Assembly (NCBI GenBank): GCA_020057445.1
Contig: JAGVFV010000062.1
Span: forward strand, 1 to 17,185
Length of the DNA stretch: 17,185 nt
Origin: an archaeon
GTDB taxonomy: Archaea; Nanobdellota; Nanobdellia; Woesearchaeales; JAHJEM01
Direction: 5' to 3'
Shown: piece by piece, positions 12,984-17,185 of the stretch
Layout: the number at the start of each line of letters is the position of its first letter
Numbering within the stretch: the stretch's first letter is position 1
The notes under the pieces: model-generated
Database searches by the model: none
What the model was told of the DNA's origin: nothing
The model's input: only the letters and a program-made list of their open reading frames with translations
Translations under genes and position numbers: made by a program

Positions 12984-13583
12984 TTACGATGCTGCCATTG
13001 CCTTCTTCACATTCTTCAGCGCCTCGATGTTCTCGACCGATTTCGCATATCCAGGGCTCAGACGGTCCGCCTCCACGAATTCTGCGATCGCGTCATCAAG
13101 ATTCCCGACGCCCTGCTCCCGGAAGAGGCCAGCTAGGTTGATGCCGAGGTCATAATGGTAGGACGGGTTATTCGGATCTATCTTTTTCAGGACGATGAGC
13201 TGCTGGACTGCCTCATCATACCGCTTCTCGTCATGGTAGAGTACTGCAAGGTTCATCCTTGCACGCTCATAATACTGGTCAGCCTTGACCGCCCGCAGAA
13301 GATACTCCTCTGCCTTGACGTCTTCTCCCTGCTGATGGTAATAATAGCCCATGTTGTTCAGGACAAACTCATTCTCAGGCTCATACCCGATGCCGCGCTC
13401 ATACAGATGCATGGCAGTCTCTGTGTTTCCTCTTTCATAGAACTGATTTCCCATCGCGAGATACAGGTCTGCAGACTCGATCACGGCTCTGTCCTTCGCG
13501 ACGATAAGAAGCTTCGTGTTCGCCGTGGCAAAGACCGCAAAGAGGAGAAAGACGACGATCCCTATAATATACCTCTTTTTCAT
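12984..13583 (-). CDS. Membrane-anchored TPR protein
   Basis: A 199-residue protein. It begins MKKRYIIGIVVFLLFAVFAT, a single N-terminal membrane helix or signal peptide with no lipobox. The rest is about four tetratricopeptide repeats: ADLYLAMGNQFYERGNTETA with MHLYERGIGYEPENE; FVLNNMGYYYHQQGEDVKAE; RARMNLAVLYHDEKRYDEAV; and YHYDLGINLAGLFREQG. These carry the W/L-x-x-L-G/A-x-x-Y ... A ... P consensus. TPRs bind other proteins, so an extracytoplasmic scaffold or assembly factor is likely. Start chosen at ATG 13583: GGGGTG just before it (13586-13592 region) can serve as a ribosome binding site; GTG 13589 would add two residues. It lies directly after the truncated RHS gene on the same strand but has its own TATA box, so joint function is only suggested. 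Confidence 0.85.
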   Translation of the reverse strand: MKKRYIIGIVVFLLFAVFATANTKLLIVAKDRAVIESADLYLAMGNQFYERGNTETAMHLYERGIGYEPENEFVLNNMGYYYHQQGEDVKAEEYLLRAVKADQYYERARMNLAVLYHDEKRYDEAVQQLIVLKKIDPNNPSYHYDLGINLAGLFREQGVGNLDDAIAEFVEADRLSPGYAKSVENIEALKNVKKAMAAS

Positions 13584-13614
13584 GAGCACCCCAAGAACAT
13601 CATAACACGTCTAC

Positions 13615-13622
13615 TATATAAA
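13615..13622 (-). promoter_or_regulatory. TATA element of the TPR gene
   Basis: The minus-strand TTTATATA (13615-13622) begins 17 bases past the RHS stop codon and predicts a start near 13590, leaving a short leader with a GGGGTG Shine-Dalgarno-like site. Confidence 0.6.
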
Positions 13623-13638
13623 TCTTAGCAAAAAAGAA

Positions 13639-16600
13639 TCAACATGTCCGCTTGTACGTCTTTGTCTGCACCAATCCGTCTGAGCGGTATGCCAAGGACT
13701 GCAAAAGATTGCCGTCGACCTTCACTGTCGTCAGCTGGTTCAGCACATTGTAGTCATATGTCGTCACCTTGCCGTTAGGATAGGTGAGCGAGATCATGTT
13801 GCCCGCATTGTCGTAATCATAGAGGATGTCAGGATATGTCGTTCCTTCGACCGTCCGCCTCTCCTTTCTCACCTGTCCTCTGGCATCGTAATAATAGCAG
13901 TACAGCGAGTTTCCTCCGTAGGTGTTCTGCACAGCGACAAGGCGTCCCTTCGGGCAGGAATACACGTCGGTGCACGCGTCGCTTCCGATCTGGCTGCAGG
14001 AAGTCGGAGTCCCTGTATAGGTATCATAGTAATACTTCACCTGAGCGCTTGCAGGGCATGTCCCTGTGAAGCTCCCTGGCCATGCACTGCCGATGTTGTC
14101 CATCTCATTCGTGCTCAATTGGTACTTGACGCAGCGCAGCCTGTTCAAGGCATCGTACACAAATCCTGTGGTGCGTGCGCAATTGTAGCTGGTCGGAGTG
14201 CCTGAAAACGCGCCATTGCTCCACGTGCATGTGGTCGTGCCGTCTCCGTCCCCGCTGACGATCACGTTACCGTTCGCATCATAGCGAAGGTTCCTGCGCA
14301 CCCCGTAATCAGGGCTCTTCGTCACGCGGACGCGGCCGAGCGAGTCAGAGCGCGTGCTCGTCACCTGGTCCGACGGGTTCGTCACGTCGACAGACATGCC
14401 GAGGAGGTCGTTGTACGTTGTCCTCGTCATCAGCACATCCGCCTGGTTCGCATTCTCAGGCACGATCTGGATATCATCAAGGATCGCATACCCTGATCCA
14501 GTGACACCCCACGCCCCCATCCAATTGATGTGATCATTATTCCCCGTGTTGAAGATGCAATAGTCCTGCGTCCAACTGCCCGCATGGGCATTGCAGTGCA
14601 AGCTCCAACCCTGTCCAGACCCCGTGTCATCTGACACGGCGGCATCATATGAATACGCACCTTTTGTGATCTGGCTGTCGAAATTCAGCCTGATCTTCGG
14701 AAGCGTGCTTCCAGCCCCTCCCTTACCCCAGAACGACAGCCGGTAATTCGTATTCTTCTTCAAGGAGATCTCTCCAAACTGACGGACTCCAAACGCATCT
14801 TTCATCGCTTTCAGGCATTTGCTTCCGCCATGGCAGCCGGATGATACCATGCACGACGTCAGATCATCATCATTCGGGTCCTGATTGCCCTGACCGTACG
14901 TGCACTTGTTCCAGAACTCCATGCCATACTCGAAGCCAGGATTCACGACAAGATTGTTAGAAAGAGACTCGCCAGTCCTCCCGAGCCGGTCAGCGACGCT
15001 CAACGCGCCGACGCCTGCAACATCAACGACCCTTGAGCCGCCGTATGCATTTTTGCCATCATACAGCGTACTCAGGTCATCAGAGCGCATATTCCTCACA
15101 TAATCATTCGTCGTGTGCGCCCCAGACTCGCCGTACGTCTGGTATTCTTTCAGCGGATAGGTCTTCTTCACCCTTGACAGAGGGCTTGTCTCATAGAACA
15201 CAGTCGACTTGTCAGATGTCTGGCCAATGATGTATGCCTCGGACTGCTTCTCAGGAAGCATCACTGCATTGTACTCTGTCGTCTTTGCCACGTCCTGCGA
15301 AGCGGCGTTCTTCACAGCCTCCACATAGGGCTTTCCGAGGCCGTCGGTGAATGCTGCTGCGATCGATGAGGTGTCTGAATCGATCCGTGTCGTCGTCATC
15401 ACCTTGTTCAGGTTGGTATACGGATATGCGAGATTGCCAACATTGTACGCAAGATGCCCGAGTGGCTGATCCAGCGCAAACGAGTAGGCAAATGTCGTGC
15501 TCGGACTTGTCGGATACGTGTCATACGGCCTGAACACTTTCGTCGCACGCCAGAGGGTGTCATAATCAAACCTGCTCCTCTGGCTGTTCACGTCGTAATA
15601 GTCAGTCACCTTTCCGCGGCTGTTGTACAGGTTCTTCTCCTTGTTGAGAAGCGCATCCTTGAAGCACGTGGCGAAATACTGGCCATATCCAAGGTCTGTC
15701 CCTGCCACATCATTGCACGGGTCTGTCGGGCCCTCATAATAGATGTAGGATACCTGGTTGTTCGGGTCTGTTACCTGGTTCACCCTGCCGAAGGGATCGT
15801 ACGCAAACGTGCTCTTCGTCACCTCAGGGGAATTTTGGATGTCTGTCACGATCCCGCTGCCGTCGAGCAGGCCGTCGACATCAGTGTCCCACCAGCTTGC
15901 TTGCAGTGTCATGCGGCCGAATGCAGGATCGCCGGGATTGCTCATGCGGTACGACGTCAGCGAGAATGCGTCAAGGTTCGTCGACGTATATGGATTGTCG
16001 GTGAGGTCGGAGTCTAGTTTTCCGGGGATGTTCTCATGGCCTGTGAGGGAGAATAAGGGAAAGGAAAGAAGATTATACGTGAAGAAGACACTGCCTGCAG
16101 TGGGGAACTCCTGCGCATACACTGTCCTTGACTTCTTCACCTCGCCCTGGCTTCCGACCATCCTTGTCTCGCGGACAAGCGGCCGGTCGAGCACGTCCCA
16201 ATCATAAGTGTAGTCGACTGTCGCAGTCATGCCGTCCTTCATCGAGGTCTTCCCGACAGGGACGAAGACCTTGGACATGGTATAAGCGGGCGTTGCTTCG
16301 CGCTCTGCCAAAGGCCGAAGCGTATACACGGTCTTCTCCTCGCTGAGGAGCACGCCGCTCTCGTCATAGACAGCAGTACGATACATCTTCCCTTTTGCGA
16401 AGAATGCCTCTGCGTCTGGATTGTCCGCATCGACAGGAGGGCAGTCAGGACAGGCATCTGCGCTGAGCTGGTTGTAGAAGTAATAGTCAGTATGCCCCTG
16501 TCCGGGGATGGTCGCAGTCACCTTGCCATACCCGACATTGTCAGGCACGTGATGCTTCCTCCTGCACTCTGCAGGAGAGGAATAAGGATAGACCGAGATA

Positions 16601-17185
16601 TCTGCGCACTTCAGATAATAATACCCTTCGTAGGGAGGATCATAATTCCCAAGGTCATAGGCATAATTCGTGGTGACCGTCTGCCCGATGCCACCGTCGC
16701 TCTTCGTGATGCTCTGCACGCGCCAGCCTTTCACATCAGGAGGTGTCAAATCTGTCTTCAGGCGCAATGCTGCAAGAATCGCGCCATCGCTCTCTGCGAT
16801 GACAATGTTGCTGGCATAGTTTGCCTGGCGGTCGACATCGATCTGCGAGATGTCCTTCACCGTGTCAATGAAATACGGGCCTGTGCCGTGATACCTGTTG
16901 ACGATCCTGCTGAAAGACTGGCCACGGCCACCGTCGCCAATCGCAGTATTGCAGTTCTCCAGATAATACGTCGCAGGGGAGAGCTGTATGGTCTTTGTCT
17001 CCTTATGAGCTGTCGCACTATCTGTCCAGGTGCATTCTGCGACGATAGGGCCTGTCTGCGATCCGCTGCGGATGCGAAGCGTCCCTGCGGCATAATTGAA
17101 ATCACAGGAGAAGTCATAATAGTTGTCCGGGCTGTTGAAGCTCAGGAGGTAATTTACATTATTGCAGTTTGTCGCCCCATTGGAA
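13639..17185 (-). CDS. Large secreted RHS/YD-repeat protein without core tip (5' cut by window edge)
   Basis: An open frame of 1181 codons runs off the right edge, so the true start is outside; the GTG at 16860 is internal. The protein is Tyr/Asp/Asn-rich with many YD-type units, for example FAYDPFGRVNQVTDPNNQVS, YDANGNVIVSGDGD, YDALNRLRCVKY and YDYNVLNQLTTVK. The first part has many Cys residues (paired C-x-x-C in CPDCPP), suiting an extracellular protein. A domain starting NLVVNPGFEYGMEFW (about 14965 down to 14450) and ending ILDDIQIVPE is a carbohydrate-binding-module-like jelly roll inserted among the repeats. RHS repeats build a hollow shell. This one stops abruptly after AYRSDGLVQTKTYKRTC, with no GARYYDP-type core or C-terminal effector. 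No other frame downstream restores it; a TATA box for the next gene lies there instead. Confidence 0.88.
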   Translation of the reverse strand, partial: SNGATNCNNVNYLLSFNSPDNYYDFSCDFNYAAGTLRIRSGSQTGPIVAECTWTDSATAHKETKTIQLSPATYYLENCNTAIGDGGRGQSFSRIVNRYHGTGPYFIDTVKDISQIDVDRQANYASNIVIAESDGAILAALRLKTDLTPPDVKGWRVQSITKSDGGIGQTVTTNYAYDLGNYDPPYEGYYYLKCADISVYPYSSPAECRRKHHVPDNVGYGKVTATIPGQGHTDYYFYNQLSADACPDCPPVDADNPDAEAFFAKGKMYRTAVYDESGVLLSEEKTVYTLRPLAEREATPAYTMSKVFVPVGKTSMKDGMTATVDYTYDWDVLDRPLVRETRMVGSQGEVKKSRTVYAQEFPTAGSVFFTYNLLSFPLFSLTGHENIPGKLDSDLTDNPYTSTNLDAFSLTSYRMSNPGDPAFGRMTLQASWWDTDVDGLLDGSGIVTDIQNSPEVTKSTFAYDPFGRVNQVTDPNNQVSYIYYEGPTDPCNDVAGTDLGYGQYFATCFKDALLNKEKNLYNSRGKVTDYYDVNSQRSRFDYDTLWRATKVFRPYDTYPTSPSTTFAYSFALDQPLGHLAYNVGNLAYPYTNLNKVMTTTRIDSDTSSIAAAFTDGLGKPYVEAVKNAASQDVAKTTEYNAVMLPEKQSEAYIIGQTSDKSTVFYETSPLSRVKKTYPLKEYQTYGESGAHTTNDYVRNMRSDDLSTLYDGKNAYGGSRVVDVAGVGALSVADRLGRTGESLSNNLVVNPGFEYGMEFWNKCTYGQGNQDPNDDDLTSCMVSSGCHGGSKCLKAMKDAFGVRQFGEISLKKNTNYRLSFWGKGGAGSTLPKIRLNFDSQITKGAYSYDAAVSDDTGSGQGWSLHCNAHAGSWTQDYCIFNTGNNDHINWMGAWGVTGSGYAILDDIQIVPENANQADVLMTRTTYNDLLGMSVDVTNPSDQVTSTRSDSLGRVRVTKSPDYGVRRNLRYDANGNVIVSGDGDGTTTCTWSNGAFSGTPTSYNCARTTGFVYDALNRLRCVKYQLSTNEMDNIGSAWPGSFTGTCPASAQVKYYYDTYTGTPTSCSQIGSDACTDVYSCPKGRLVAVQNTYGGNSLYCYYYDARGQVRKERRTVEGTTYPDILYDYDNAGNMISLTYPNGKVTTYDYNVLNQLTTVKVDGNLLQSLAYRSDGLVQTKTYKRTC
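14450..14965 (-). other. Jelly-roll (CBM4/9-like) domain within the RHS protein
   Basis: About 170 residues between YD repeats begin N-P-G-F-E-x-G-x-x-F-W and contain Y-R-L-S-F-W-G-K-G and, near the end, A-I-L-D-D-I-Q-I-V. N-P-G-F-E at the start and a (L/Y)-x-(D/L)-D-(I/V) close are the signature of carbohydrate-binding jelly-roll modules common in secreted proteins. It also holds a Cys-rich loop (CTYGQG...CMVSSGCHGGSKC). It could bind a surface polysaccharide. Confidence 0.65.

Noticed and set aside
16857..17117. An 86-codon minus-strand frame at the right edge
   Set aside because: The RHS frame is open through this region to the window end and its translation is Tyr/Asn/Cys-rich like the rest of the RHS protein; the other frame is a shadow.

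Overview
The window looks like a DPANN-type archaeal chromosome, with a Woesearchaeota/Pacearchaeota-like lineage as my best guess. The archaeal evidence is direct. Most genes have a TTTAAA/TTTATA-type TATA element 25-30 bases before the start codon, so most mRNAs look leaderless. There is a tRNA with an intron at the canonical 37/38 site that forms a bulge-helix-bulge, and a membrane-anchored archaeal LonB protease. The DPANN assignment is inference. It rests on a bacterial-type threonyl-tRNA synthetase, secreted proteins carrying an ITGN(A/T)I motif, and large secreted RHS/YD-repeat proteins. No rRNA or other phylogenetic marker is present to prove it.

Layout. Positions 1-4458 hold the 3' end of a possible sulfatase-like gene (+). 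Then, all on the minus strand with separate promoters, come an alkaline-phosphatase-superfamily phosphodiesterase, a small cupin, thrS and a helical protein of unknown function. Positions 4540-6300 form an accessory island. An intron-containing tRNA-Arg(CCG) is followed by an 18-bp exact duplication of its own 3' end, enclosing a dense array of small hairpins. An AAA_14/DUF4143 ATPase gene follows, and a third, degenerate copy of the tRNA end lies 3 bases after its stop codon. This is the architecture of serial integration at a tRNA attachment site.

Positions 6493-10630 (+) hold a lipoprotein, a proteasome-fold (Ntn-hydrolase) protein and LonB; the last two suggest a proteolysis neighbourhood. 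Positions 10733-11311 hold a VapBC-like toxin-antitoxin pair whose PIN toxin is split by an apparent one-base deletion. An inverted repeat that could serve as an operator overlaps the antitoxin's TATA box.

The right part (11401-17185) is an RHS-type cell-surface locus. A short, separately promoted, signal-peptide-bearing protein carries only the RHS core tip plus an unknown C-terminal domain. A small lipoprotein gene lies convergent to it with no gap. A membrane-anchored TPR protein follows, then a very large RHS protein (cut by the window edge at its N-terminus) that ends before any core motif. The long RHS body and the orphan tip are complementary parts. Whether they are a split system, a rearranged gene, or a shell plus swappable tips is the most interesting open question here, together with the tRNA-associated island.
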